Source of the DNA: Actinophytocola sp044466355
GTDB taxonomy: Bacteria > Actinomycetota > Actinomycetes > Mycobacteriales > Pseudonocardiaceae
Assembly (NCBI RefSeq): GCF_044466355.1
Contig: NZ_JBITMQ010000009.1
Span: 186,001 to 250,000 of the forward strand
DNA: 64,000 nt
Direction of reading: 5' to 3'
The translations under genes and the position numbers were made by a program. The notes below the pieces were generated by a model. The model searched no databases. It had not been told where the DNA came from and saw only the letters and a program-made list of their open reading frames with translations. Below are positions 47,814-56,388 of this stretch, one piece after another; positions within the stretch are counted from its first letter, which is position 1, and every line of letters begins with the position of its first letter.

Positions 47814-49228
47814 GCGTGGGCGTCCAGGACGTGCGCCACCGACTCGGTGACGCGCTTGGCCTGCGGGATGTGCAGCCACTCGTCCGGCACGTGCGGGTTG
47901 CTGTCGTTCCCGAGCGCGCCCGTGACCACGAACTGCGCGTTCGGGTACGCCTCCGCCAGTGACCCCATGAACGGGATCGAGCCGCCGAGGCGCATGGTCA
48001 GCCACTGCCTGCCGCCGAACACCGTCTCGCTCACCGCGTCGAGCGCGTTCCGCAGCCACGGCGCGGTGGGCGGCGCGTTCCAGCCGGGGCCCTCCTCGGG
48101 CGCGGACAGGGTGACCTGCGCGCCGTAGGGCACGTCCGTGGTCAGCGTCCGCTCGACCGCGGCGAGCGCTGCCTTCGGGTCGACCGACGGCGGCAGGCGG
48201 AAGGACAGCTTCAGCGTGGTGAACGGCCGCAGCACGTTGCCCGCGTCCTCCGGTGCGGGCAGGCCCGCCGCGCCGATGACCGACAGCGTCGGCTGCCACG
48301 AGTTGGCGACCATCAGCCGGTAGTCGTCGTCCGACGCCGCCGACATGCCGTCGACCAGCGGGAACGCCGACTTCACCGCGCCCGGGTCGAGGTCTGCCAG
48401 CGCCTTCATCTCCGCGTCGCGCTCCGGCGGGATCTCGCCGTGCAGCTCGGGCAGCAGGATCTCGCCGGTGGCCGCGTCCTCGACGCGGTCCAGCAGCTGC
48501 CGCATGATCCGGAACGAGCTGGGCACGATGCCGCTGGCCGAACCGGAGTGCTGGCCCGACTCCATGACCCGCACGGTCACGGTCGTCGACACCAGGCCGC
48601 GCAGCGACGTGGTCAGCCAGAGCCGCTCGTAGTCCTGGCCGCCGGAGTCCAGGCACACGACCAGCGAGATGTCACCGAGCCGTTCCCGGTAGGCGTCCAG
48701 GTAGGCGTCCAGGTCGGGGCTGCCGGACTCCTCGGACAGTTCCAGGAGCACGAGGCAGCGCGCGTGCCTGCCGCCCGCCGCCCGCAGCGCCTCGATCGCG
48801 GCGGACGCCGCGTAACCGGAGTAGCCGTCGTCCGCGGCGCCGCGCCCGTACAGCCGGTCGCCGCGGACCACCGGGGTCCACGGGCCGAGGCCCTCCGACC
48901 AGCCACCGACCGGCGGCTGTTTGTCCAGGTGGCCGTACAACAGGACGGTCCCGCCGTCGGCGGGCATGCCCTCGGACGCGGGCACGTCCATCAACACCAC
49001 GGGGGTGCGTTCGGGCAACCGGAGGATCTCGACCGTCGCGCCCGGGATGTCGCGGGCGGCGAGCCAGTCGCGCACGTGCTCGGCGGCGGCGTCGAGGTGG
49101 CCGTTCTCGGCCCACTTCGCGTCGAACGCCACCGACACGGCGGGGATCCTCACCAGCTCGGACAGGCTCGGCAGGATCTCCGCGTCCCACGTCCGGTCAA
49201 CTGTTGTTCGTACCTGTGCGTCGTCCAC
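47798..49228 (-). CDS. M20-family metallopeptidase (dipeptidase)
   Basis: 476 aa from GTG 49228. The metal-binding motifs are LLYGHLDKQPP (His and Asp), YGRGAADDGYSG (bridging Asp), LELSEESGSPDL (catalytic and metal Glu), and ISLVVCLDSG. A dimerisation lid domain occupies about 205-370. It belongs to the M20 dipeptidase/carnosinase-like group, which uses two zinc ions to cleave dipeptides. It is probably cytoplasmic. Confidence 0.94.
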   Translation of the reverse strand: MDDAQVRTTVDRTWDAEILPSLSELVRIPAVSVAFDAKWAENGHLDAAAEHVRDWLAARDIPGATVEILRLPERTPVVLMDVPASEGMPADGGTVLLYGHLDKQPPVGGWSEGLGPWTPVVRGDRLYGRGAADDGYSGYAASAAIEALRAAGGRHARCLVLLELSEESGSPDLDAYLDAYRERLGDISLVVCLDSGGQDYERLWLTTSLRGLVSTTVTVRVMESGQHSGSASGIVPSSFRIMRQLLDRVEDAATGEILLPELHGEIPPERDAEMKALADLDPGAVKSAFPLVDGMSAASDDDYRLMVANSWQPTLSVIGAAGLPAPEDAGNVLRPFTTLKLSFRLPPSVDPKAALAAVERTLTTDVPYGAQVTLSAPEEGPGWNAPPTAPWLRNALDAVSETVFGGRQWLTMRLGGSIPFMGSLAEAYPNAQFVVTGALGNDSNPHVPDEWLHIPQAKRVTESVAHVLDAHAHQAG

Positions 49229-49243
49229 CCGGCGATAGTGCCA

Positions 49244-49393
49244 CTACCAGGCATCGCGCAGCACAGTGTGCTCCGGCTCCGGATCGGACACCGGTCTGGG
49301 CGCGATCGACGAGAGGATTTCCTCGGCCGCCTGTGCGGCCTCGTCGAGGGCCTCCTCAGCCCTGCGCACGCGCTCGGTTCGCCAGTCCGCCAT
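49244..49393 (-). CDS. small hypothetical protein
   Basis: 49 aa from ATG 49393. The sequence opens MADWRTERVRRAEEALDEAA and is a strongly amphipathic helix (AEEALDEAAQAAEEILSSI) ending in a Pro/Glu-rich tail. The next in-frame ATG, 49444, adds 17 residues that look non-coding. No family is recognised. It lies 15 bp upstream of the M20 peptidase gene on the same strand and may share its transcript. Confidence 0.45.
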   Translation of the reverse strand: MADWRTERVRRAEEALDEAAQAAEEILSSIAPRPVSDPEPEHTVLRDAW

Positions 49394-49823
49394 TACCGCA
49401 GCGTAGTTCGCCTCCGGTGGTCGTCGAGCGAAGACGACTACCATGGCCAGTGACGCAGATCACTTCGGGCAGTGGGGTGGTCGGCCGGACGCCGGAACCG
49501 GCGCCACGCGGAGCCCGGGTGACGTGGTCCCCGCGACGGCTCTGAGCTGCCGCGTTCACTGCCCGCCAGGAGGTGGTCACGCACCGGCCGATGAAGGTCC
49601 TAAAGTCGGTTGTCCTACGGTTTCCGCAGCTCAGCGGCTCGCGGACGGCCAGATGCCGACGTTCGGACCTCACCGGATCGAGCTAGCGCATGCCAGGATG
49701 AGTGCCGAAACCGTCAGCGCCAGCGACGGTCGAACCGCCCTCTACCCCGGGCAGGTGACCGCCGGTGGCGCGGCCGCGCGGACGCCACAAGCGAACGCCC
49801 GGCGTCGACAACTAGGAGAACGC
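49394..49823. other. 430-bp intergenic region before the 2-oxoacid dehydrogenase operon
   Basis: No convincing gene is seen. An open frame runs from 49443 into the E1alpha gene, but its first 127 codons show no conserved motif, and a good SD (AGGAGA, 49814-49819) sits before the internal ATG 49824. A palindrome AGTGA-N6-TCACT at 49449-49464 resembles a CRP/FNR-type site. The region probably holds the operon promoter and a long leader. Confidence 0.5.
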
Positions 49824-51029
49824 ATGTCGTCCCCAGAACAGTGGACGCACCCGGAGCCCGGAGTCGGACCGGCCGCCACCGCGGCCAAGCCGACCGCGGA
49901 ACAGGTGATCGCCGGATTGCGCGCAACGAGTGAAGGTGGCCCGGAGCTGGTACAGCTCCTCACGCCGGAAGGCGAACGGGTCGCCGACAGCCATTGGGAC
50001 CCCTACGTCGCCGACGTCACCGCCGAGGACCTGCGGAACCTGTACCGCGACATGGTCCTGACGAGGCGGGTGGACCGTGAGGCGAACGCGCTGCAGCGGC
50101 AGGGGCAGCTCGGCATCTGGGTGCCGCTGCTCGGCCAGGAAGCCGCGCAGATCGGTTCGGGCCGGGCACTGAAGCCCCAGGACATGGCGTTCCCGAGCTA
50201 CCGGGAGCACGGTGTCGCGTGGACCCGTGGCGTCAAGCCGACGGAGCTGCTCGGCATCTTCCGCGGCACCGACCACGGCAGCTGGGACCCGATCGCGAAC
50301 CGCTTCCACCTGTACACGATCGTCATCGGCAACCAGGTGCTGAACGCGGCCGGTTACGCGATGGGCCAGCGGTTCGAGGGCAAGGTCGGCGACGACGACG
50401 GCGAGGCCACGATCTGCTACTTCGGCGACGGCGCCACCTCGCAGGGCGACGTGCACGAGGGCTTCGTGTGGGCTTCGGTGTACGACGCGCCGCTCGTGTT
50501 CTTCTGCCAGAACAACCAGTGGGCCATCTCCGAGCCCACCGAACGCCAGTCGCGGCTGCCGCTGTACCAGCGCGCACGCGGCTACGGCTTCCCCGGCATC
50601 CGCGTCGACGGCAACGACGTGCTCGCGACCCTGGCCGTCTCCCGCTGGGCGCTGAACGAGTGCCGCCACGGCAACGGCCCGGTCCTGATCGAGGCGTTCA
50701 CGTACCGCATGGACGCGCACACCACGACCGACGACCCGACCCGCTACCGGCTGTCCGACGAGCTGGAGGCGTGGAAGCTGAAGGACCCGATCGAGCGGGT
50801 GCGGGTGCACCTGGTGCGCCACATGGACACCGAGAACGAGTTCTTCGACCAGGTACAGGCGGACTCCGACGCGCTCGCCGCCGAGCTGCGCGAGTTCTGC
50901 CAGAACATGCCCCAGCCGGAGCACGGCCGGATCTTCTCCGAGGTCTACGCCGAGGGCAACCCGGTGCTGGAGGCGCAGCGCGACAACTTCCTCCAGTACG
51001 CGGCGGGGTTCGACGGGGGTGGGCACTGA
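49824..51029 (+). CDS. 2-oxoacid dehydrogenase E1 component, alpha subunit
   Basis: 401 aa from ATG 49824. The thiamine diphosphate motif is intact (GDGATSQGDVHEGFVWASVY through FCQNNQWAIS), and MAFPSYREHGVAWTRGV and the phosphorylation-loop-like YRMDAHTTTDDPTRYR are present. With the beta subunit it decarboxylates a 2-oxoacid and acylates the E2 lipoyl group. The Asp/Thr-rich loop and the three-gene layout fit branched-chain (Bkd) complexes, though such operons are often annotated pdhA. TGATG coupling to the next gene. Confidence 0.93.
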   Translation: MSSPEQWTHPEPGVGPAATAAKPTAEQVIAGLRATSEGGPELVQLLTPEGERVADSHWDPYVADVTAEDLRNLYRDMVLTRRVDREANALQRQGQLGIWVPLLGQEAAQIGSGRALKPQDMAFPSYREHGVAWTRGVKPTELLGIFRGTDHGSWDPIANRFHLYTIVIGNQVLNAAGYAMGQRFEGKVGDDDGEATICYFGDGATSQGDVHEGFVWASVYDAPLVFFCQNNQWAISEPTERQSRLPLYQRARGYGFPGIRVDGNDVLATLAVSRWALNECRHGNGPVLIEAFTYRMDAHTTTDDPTRYRLSDELEAWKLKDPIERVRVHLVRHMDTENEFFDQVQADSDALAAELREFCQNMPQPEHGRIFSEVYAEGNPVLEAQRDNFLQYAAGFDGGGH

Positions 51030-52045
51030 TGGCGGCGCCAGTCATGAACAAGTCAGAGCAGTCGATGAAGACCCAGACCGTCACGCTCGGCAAGAGCCTC
51101 AACCTCGGCCTGCGTGCCGCCATGGAAGCGGACCCGAAGGTCATCGTCATGGGCGAGGACGTCGGCAAGCTCGGCGGCGTCTTCCGCATCACCGACGGGC
51201 TGCAGAAGGACTTCGGTGAGCAGCGCGTGCTGGACACGCCGCTCGCGGAGTCCGGCATCGTCGGCACGGCCGTCGGCCTCGCCATCCGCGGCTTCCGGCC
51301 GGTGTGCGAGATCCAGTTCGACGGGTTCATCTTCCCCGCGTTCGACCAGATCGTGTCGCAGGTGGCGAAGCTGCACTTCCGCAGCCAGGGCAAGATCAAC
51401 CTGCCGATGGTGATCCGCGTGCCGTTCGGCGGCGGGATCGGCGCGGTCGAGCACCACTCGGAGTCGCCCGAGTCGTACTTCGCGCACACCGCTGGCCTCA
51501 AGGTCGTCTCGTGCTCCAACCCGGTCGACGCCTACTGGATGATCCAGCAGGCCATCCGGTGCGACGACCCGGTGCTGTTCTTCGAGCCGAAGCGGCGCTA
51601 CTACGAGAAGGCGGAGCTGGACTTCGACGCGAAGCCGGAGCCGCTGTTCGCCTCGCGCGTGCTGCGCAAGGGCACCCACGCGACCATCGCCACGTACGGC
51701 CCGATGGTGAAGACGTGCCTGGAGTCGGCGGCCGCCGCGGCCGAGGAGGGCAAGGAGCTGGAGGTCATCGACCTGCGCACGCTCTCCCCGCTGGACCTGA
51801 CGCCCGTGTTCGACTCGGTGCGCCGCACCGGTCACCTGGTGGTCGTGTCGGAGGCGCCGTCCGAGGCGTCGCTGACGTCGGAGATCGCGGCACGCGTGCA
51901 GGAGGAGTGCTTCTACTCCCTGGAGGCGCCGGTCCTGCGCGTCACGGGCTTCGACACCCCGTACCCGCCGTCGAAGCTCGAGGAGGAGTTCCTCCCCGAC
52001 CTCGACCGGGTGCTGGACGCCGTCGACCGTTCGCTGGGCTGGTGA
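51029..52045 (+). CDS. 2-oxoacid dehydrogenase E1 component, beta subunit
   Basis: 338 aa from ATG 51029, overlapping the E1alpha stop (TGATG). Transketolase-like Pyr domain with MGEDVGKLGGVFRITDGL, DTPLAESGIVGTAVGLA and FDGFIFPAFDQIVSQVAKLHF, then the C-terminal domain (ATYGPMVKTCLESAAA, VIDLRTLSPLD). It pairs with the alpha subunit to form the E1 heterotetramer and is more similar in pattern to branched-chain E1beta than to PDH E1beta. The E2 gene follows after 3 bp. Confidence 0.94.
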   Translation: MAAPVMNKSEQSMKTQTVTLGKSLNLGLRAAMEADPKVIVMGEDVGKLGGVFRITDGLQKDFGEQRVLDTPLAESGIVGTAVGLAIRGFRPVCEIQFDGFIFPAFDQIVSQVAKLHFRSQGKINLPMVIRVPFGGGIGAVEHHSESPESYFAHTAGLKVVSCSNPVDAYWMIQQAIRCDDPVLFFEPKRRYYEKAELDFDAKPEPLFASRVLRKGTHATIATYGPMVKTCLESAAAAAEEGKELEVIDLRTLSPLDLTPVFDSVRRTGHLVVVSEAPSEASLTSEIAARVQEECFYSLEAPVLRVTGFDTPYPPSKLEEEFLPDLDRVLDAVDRSLGW

Positions 52046-52048
52046 GGC

Positions 52049-53359
52049 ATGCCTGACTTCAAGGTGTTCCCCCTGCCCGACACGGCGGAGGGCCTGGTCG
52101 ACGCCGAGATCCTGACCTGGCACATCAAGCCGGGCGACGAGGTGGCGGTCAACCAGATCATCGTCGAGATCGAGACGGCCAAGGCCGCGGTCGAGCTGCC
52201 GTGCCCGTGGGCCGGGGTCGTCACGGAACTGCACGCGGAGCCGGGTCAGACGGTCAACGTCGGCGAGCCGATCGTGACGATCGACGTGGACCCGGGCGGC
52301 GCCGCGGCGCCGCCCGCGCAGGAACCCGCCGCCGCCACGCCCGCCGAGACGAACGGGCAGGCCATGCTCGTCGGCTACGGCCCGAAGGCGTCGACGGCGA
52401 AGCGGCGGCCGCGCAAGAACGCGGCGCCCGCCCCGGTCGCCACCGCGCCGCCGCCGGTCGCGGCACCGGAGCCGGTCACCGTGCCGGACTCCCCGGCCGC
52501 GCTGGTCGAGCCTGCGTCGCTGGTGCCGCTGGCGAAGCCGCCGGTGCGCAAGCTGGCCAAGGACCTCGGCGTGGACCTGCGGTCGCTGGCCGGCTCGGGT
52601 GTGATCACCCGCGAGGACGTCGAACGGGCGGCCCGCGGCCCCGCCACCCCGGTTGTTCCGTCCGGCGAACGCGAACGGCGGGTCCCGGTCAAGGGCGTGC
52701 GCAAGATGACCGCGCAGGCCATGGTCGAGAGCGCGTACTCCGCCCCGCACGTGACCGAGTTCCTGACGGTCGACGTCACGCCGATGATGGAGCTGCGGGC
52801 CAAGCTGAAGACGCACCCCGCGTTCCGCGACGTCAAGATCACCCCGCTCACGTTCGCCGCGAAGGCCGTGTGCCTGGCGGCGAAGCGGACGCCCGACATC
52901 AACTCGGTGTGGGCGGGCGAGGAGATCGTCTACAAGGACTACGTGCACCTGGGCATCGCGGCCGCGACGCCGCGCGGCCTGGTGGTCCCGAAGATCCGCG
53001 ACGCCGACGGCATGTCGCTGCGGGAGCTGGCGGTCGCGCTCGATGCGCTGACCAACACCGCCCGCGACGGCAAGACGACACCCGCGGACATGCTCAACGG
53101 CACGTTCACCATCACCAACGTGGGCGTGTTCGGTGTGGACACCGGCACACCGATCATCAACCCGGGTGAGTCCGCGATCCTCGCGCTGGGCGCGATCAAG
53201 GACATGCCGTGGGTGGTCGACGGTGAGATCAAGGTGCGGAAGGTGTGCCAGCTGTCGCTGAGCTTCGACCACCGCGTGATCGACGGCCAGCAGGGCTCAC
53301 AGTTCCTGGCGGACGTCGGCGCCATCATGGCCGACCCCGCCATGGCCATCACGTTCTGA
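52049..53359 (+). CDS. dihydrolipoamide acyltransferase (E2)
   Basis: 436 aa. One lipoyl domain (about 1-76) has the modifiable Lys in EIETAKAAVELP. A Pro/Ala-rich linker leads to an E3-binding domain (about 163-200: VRKLAKDLGVDLRSLAGSG) and the catalytic domain, with SFDHRVIDGQQGSQFLADV carrying the active-site His and Asp. It transfers the acyl group to CoA. No E3 gene is present here, so dihydrolipoamide dehydrogenase must be encoded elsewhere. It is the last gene of the operon. Confidence 0.95.
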   Translation: MPDFKVFPLPDTAEGLVDAEILTWHIKPGDEVAVNQIIVEIETAKAAVELPCPWAGVVTELHAEPGQTVNVGEPIVTIDVDPGGAAAPPAQEPAAATPAETNGQAMLVGYGPKASTAKRRPRKNAAPAPVATAPPPVAAPEPVTVPDSPAALVEPASLVPLAKPPVRKLAKDLGVDLRSLAGSGVITREDVERAARGPATPVVPSGERERRVPVKGVRKMTAQAMVESAYSAPHVTEFLTVDVTPMMELRAKLKTHPAFRDVKITPLTFAAKAVCLAAKRTPDINSVWAGEEIVYKDYVHLGIAAATPRGLVVPKIRDADGMSLRELAVALDALTNTARDGKTTPADMLNGTFTITNVGVFGVDTGTPIINPGESAILALGAIKDMPWVVDGEIKVRKVCQLSLSFDHRVIDGQQGSQFLADVGAIMADPAMAITF

Positions 53360-53363
53360 CGAC

Positions 53364-53391
53364 TGGGGCGTGCCGTTCGCGGCACGCCCCA
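53364..53391. terminator. hairpin after the E2 gene
   Basis: TGGGGCGTGCCG pairs perfectly with CGGCACGCCCCA (12 bp) around a TTCG tetraloop, 4 bp after the stop. It is a strong terminator candidate. Confidence 0.85.
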
Positions 53392-53471
53392 CCCAGAACC
53401 GTTCGAATCCGCCATCCCTCCGCGCGCGACTCCCTATGCTCGGAACACGAGCGTCCGCGAGGGGGAAATCG

Positions 53472-54095
53472 ATGACGTCACCAAAAATCCGGCTCGCCGT
53501 CATGGCGGCCGTCTCTGCCCTAGCACTCACCGCCTGCGACAGCGAACCCACCCCGCCCGTCACGGGTACCTCGACCACACCCATCCCCAGCACACCAACG
53601 GATCCCGAGAATCAGGCACCGAAGGTGCGCAACCCGCTCGACATCAAGAAGTTCGTCGACGACCCGTGCAGCAGCCTCACCGCCACCCAACTGGCTGACC
53701 TGAAGCTCATCGACCCGGAGGTGAACCGCGGCGACGACGCCTACGAAGCCGAGGTCGGGTGCAACTACAACCTGAACCCCAAGAACACCCTGACGGCGTA
53801 TGTCAACTACTTCCCGCGCATCAAGAACGGGCTGACCTACATCTACACCGACCGCCGCCCGGCAACCCCGAGCCCCCACTGGACACCTACCGAGATCGAC
53901 GGCTTCCCGGCCGTTGTTCATGCCCCATCGAAGGACCGGACCCGGTGCCACGTCGATGTCGGCACCAGCGACACCACCTTCTTCGACGTCACGTATTACT
54001 ACTATGACTGGAACGACTGGGATGGGCGGGACACCTGCGCCGCGGCGAAGAGCATCGCCACCGCCGTGCTGACCACCATCAAGGCCGCCAACTGA
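53472..54095 (+). CDS. DUF3558-type lipoprotein
   Basis: 207 aa from ATG 53472 (SD GAGGGGG). The signal peptide ends in the lipobox LALTAC. A Thr/Pro-rich linker precedes the DUF3558-like domain (NPLDIKKFVDDPCSSLTATQL, GCNYNLNPKNTLTAYVNY, CHVDVGTSDTTFFDV, CAAAKSIATAVLTTI), with paired Cys residues likely forming disulphides. These lipoproteins are frequent in Pseudonocardiaceae, often next to type VII secretion-related genes, as here. Function is unknown. Confidence 0.88.
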   Translation: MTSPKIRLAVMAAVSALALTACDSEPTPPVTGTSTTPIPSTPTDPENQAPKVRNPLDIKKFVDDPCSSLTATQLADLKLIDPEVNRGDDAYEAEVGCNYNLNPKNTLTAYVNYFPRIKNGLTYIYTDRRPATPSPHWTPTEIDGFPAVVHAPSKDRTRCHVDVGTSDTTFFDVTYYYYDWNDWDGRDTCAAAKSIATAVLTTIKAAN

Positions 54096-54108
54096 TTCCG
54101 GGCAACAG

Positions 54109-55200
54109 TCACGCACGTCGGTAGTCGTCGAAGAACGGCACCTTGTCCGTGAGCGGCGATTCGCCGTAGCTCTTGTACTCGCGCACCTGGCGAATCTGAT
54201 CGAGACGGCGGCGCAGCGAGTCGCCGAGATCCGTCAGTGCCTCGGCGACCTCACGCTCGATCTGCTCGACGTTCTTCAGGTACTCCCTCACGACGTCGCG
54301 GAGGTAGTCCTTGTTGCCGACGACCAGATCCTTCTTCGCCGAAGCGGTCTTGACCGCCTCACCGGCCATCTCCACGGCCGTCGCGCCGAGCAGGACTGCG
54401 GCGGTCACACCACCCGCGCCAGCCGTCAGAACGGTGGCCGCCGCGGCGACGATGCCCGTGACGACAATCGACTTCACGTCGGCCGAAATCTGGACATCCG
54501 CCGGGGCGGGACGCGGACACAACCGAATCAGCCCCTCCATCAACGTGACAACGTCCTCCCCGGCCTTGTGCATGATGGCCCGGTATCGCACGAGATGCTC
54601 GGCCACCGCGTACAGGCAGTTCTCCGTCCGCATCTGATAGTCGAGGAAGTCACGCTCATACTCGTGGGCCCAGAGGTCCTCGCGTGCCACCCATGACTTG
54701 CGCATGACCAGCCAGTTGATCCGGGTGTCGGTGACGTCCATGTACTTCATGTCCGGGACAGGCCACGGTTCCTGGTCCTTCTTGGTTTCGGTGGTCTCCG
54801 TTCTCGGCATGCTCGGGGCACCTTCCCGATGCCAGGTCAGTACGCCGTCCACCAATTTGACGAACGTCTCCTCGATTACCTCGGTGTCGATTCCGCACAC
54901 CGCCTGGGCGGGCCTGAAGAAACACCCGGGGTCGCCCGCGAAGTCCTCCAGCACCGAAACCGTGTCGTAGATGTTGGCCTGGTCGTCGAGCCGGGGAACC
55001 CGGTACGCCATCTCCAGATCCGACGGCGGCGAACCGGTGGCGCCGCGCTGGCGGTAAATACGCGGGCCGTCGTTCGACTCCGGTTGAAGGAGGTACTGAA
55101 TCCATGCGTTCAGTTCCGCCGCCACCTCGGCCATCCGCGGGTTGATCTCGGCGCGGATGCCGTCGACGGGAATCGGTTCGCAACCGGGAGGCAGGGCCAT
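54109..55200 (-). CDS. hypothetical protein, possible type VII secretion-linked effector
   Basis: 363 aa from ATG 55200 (GGGAG 8 nt upstream; GTG 55209 also possible). The first 120 residues are mixed, with a CGIDTEV segment. Residues about 245-285 form a hydrophobic Ala/Gly-rich stretch (IVVTGIVAAAATVLTAGAGG, AAVLLGATAVEMAG) that could insert in a membrane. The C-terminus is a charged helical region (LKNVEQIEREVAEALTDLGDSLRRRLDQ). No known domain is recognised. The gene follows a WXG-like protein, so a secretion link is plausible but unproven. Confidence 0.65.
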   Translation of the reverse strand: MALPPGCEPIPVDGIRAEINPRMAEVAAELNAWIQYLLQPESNDGPRIYRQRGATGSPPSDLEMAYRVPRLDDQANIYDTVSVLEDFAGDPGCFFRPAQAVCGIDTEVIEETFVKLVDGVLTWHREGAPSMPRTETTETKKDQEPWPVPDMKYMDVTDTRINWLVMRKSWVAREDLWAHEYERDFLDYQMRTENCLYAVAEHLVRYRAIMHKAGEDVVTLMEGLIRLCPRPAPADVQISADVKSIVVTGIVAAAATVLTAGAGGVTAAVLLGATAVEMAGEAVKTASAKKDLVVGNKDYLRDVVREYLKNVEQIEREVAEALTDLGDSLRRRLDQIRQVREYKSYGESPLTDKVPFFDDYRRA

Positions 55201-55202
55201 CG

Positions 55203-55607
55203 CTACCACTCCCGCTTCGCGTCGAGCTCGCGATGAATGGCGAGGAAACGATCCGCGTTGGTGAGATCCGTACGCACGGCCTTGTCGATGTGCGCCACCA
55301 GCGCTTCCCGGTAGTTCTGCAACGACGCGGCCAGCTGTTCCTGGTCACCGGCCAGTTCGCCGACCTGGTAGACGACCTCGTTCAGGAAAGTGCTGATCGC
55401 GGGCCGCACGTGGCCGTTTCCCTCGCCCCCGAACCATCCCGGCGTCTGCTGGTCGTGCGCGGCCTTCGCCTGGTCGTGGGCCGCCCGGTAGGTACCGGCG
55501 ACCCGCTGCACATCCCGGACCACAGGGTCCAGGTAAAGCTCGATCCCCTCCGCCATGTGCGGCGTCGAAATCATGTAAACCTTGGTCGGATCCATCTCCG
55601 CACCCAT
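55203..55607 (-). CDS. WXG100-like small helical protein
   Basis: 134 aa from ATG 55607 (SD GGGAGGG, 8 nt). Two long predicted helices flank a turn with WFGG (TPGWFGGEGNGHVRPAIS), reminiscent of the helix-WxG-helix of ESX secretion substrates; the second helix is VVYQVGELAGDQEQLAASLQ. It is about 30 residues longer than typical WXG100. It is co-transcribed with the 363-aa hypothetical gene, which starts 3 bp downstream. The match is by pattern, not proven homology. Confidence 0.65.
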   Translation of the reverse strand: MGAEMDPTKVYMISTPHMAEGIELYLDPVVRDVQRVAGTYRAAHDQAKAAHDQQTPGWFGGEGNGHVRPAISTFLNEVVYQVGELAGDQEQLAASLQNYREALVAHIDKAVRTDLTNADRFLAIHRELDAKREW

Positions 55608-55701
55608 GCGAAAACCCTCCCCAGATAACGCATGATGCACTGCCGGTCACATCGTGTCACAGCGGTACGGCTCGCATGACCGGTTCACGTGAGTCGCCCT
55701 G

Positions 55702-56310
55702 TCAGGGGCGGGGGAGGTCGAAGTAGTTGATCAGGCCCGCCGCGAACGCGATGTCGCCCTTGACTTTCACCTTGCCGCGCATGAAGAGCATGGCCACGTT
55801 GACGCTGCCCGTGACCGCGCGCAGGAAGTCCGTCGGCGCGAGGGTGAGCGTGACGCGGGCGTCGGCGGTCGGGGACTGGCCGGACCTGCAGGTGCCGTTC
55901 TCGATCACGGTCTCGAAGCGGTCGTAGCCGCCGGGGCCCGCACCGCCGGACAGGCGCCAGTGCACGACCGCGTTCAGCGTCGCCGCCTTCACCGGGTCCA
56001 GGTGCTCGCCCATCCGGCGGAAGATCTCGCCGAACACGACCGTCCGCAGGTGCGGGTGCTCCATCAGGTGCTCGAGCTGCGCGGCGGAGGCCCTGGAGAC
56101 GAACCAGACGAACGTGTCCGTGCGCATCGCGGCCAGCTCGATGCCCGTGCCGACCCGGCCCAGCATGTCGAGCACGTCGATGAGCTGCACGAACTGCTTC
56201 TCGTCGAGCCGCACCGGATCGACGGCACGCGCGAAGGCGTCGATGTCGACCGTGCTGTCGACGACCGGACCACTCAGCGTCGACGCGGCCGGTTTGCGTC
56301 TGAATCGCAT
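55702..56310 (-). CDS. SCP2 sterol-binding domain protein
   Basis: 202 aa. The C-terminal half shows the SCP2-like lipid-binding fold (CRSGQSPTADARVTLTLAP, DFLRAVTGSVNVAMLFMRGK and VKGDIAFAAGLINYFDLP). The N-terminal half is helical, with FGEIFRRMGEHLDPVKA. Such proteins bind sterols or acyl chains and are often near beta-oxidation genes. It is divergent from the TetR gene, with the TetR-type operator 12 bp before its start, so it is likely a target of that repressor. Confidence 0.88.
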   Translation of the reverse strand: MRFRRKPAASTLSGPVVDSTVDIDAFARAVDPVRLDEKQFVQLIDVLDMLGRVGTGIELAAMRTDTFVWFVSRASAAQLEHLMEHPHLRTVVFGEIFRRMGEHLDPVKAATLNAVVHWRLSGGAGPGGYDRFETVIENGTCRSGQSPTADARVTLTLAPTDFLRAVTGSVNVAMLFMRGKVKVKGDIAFAAGLINYFDLPRP

Positions 56311-56321
56311 ACGCCACCTTA

Positions 56322-56337
56322 TCTACTGGCGGGTAAC
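56322..56337. promoter_or_regulatory. TetR-type operator between SCP2 and TetR genes
   Basis: TCTACTGGCGGGTAAC, with half-sites TCTAC and GGTAAC. It matches the fadE5 sites and lies between the divergent SCP2 (start 56310) and TetR (start 56389) genes, so it can act on both and provide autoregulation. Confidence 0.65.
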
Positions 56338-56388
56338 GCTACGTTCGACTCTGTACGCTGGCAAGGATCGATCGACTGAGGAGGATCG

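Noticed and set aside
49443..49823. 127-codon N-terminal extension of the E1alpha gene
   Set aside because: No conserved content, composition like noncoding DNA, and a proper SD sits before the internal ATG at 49824.
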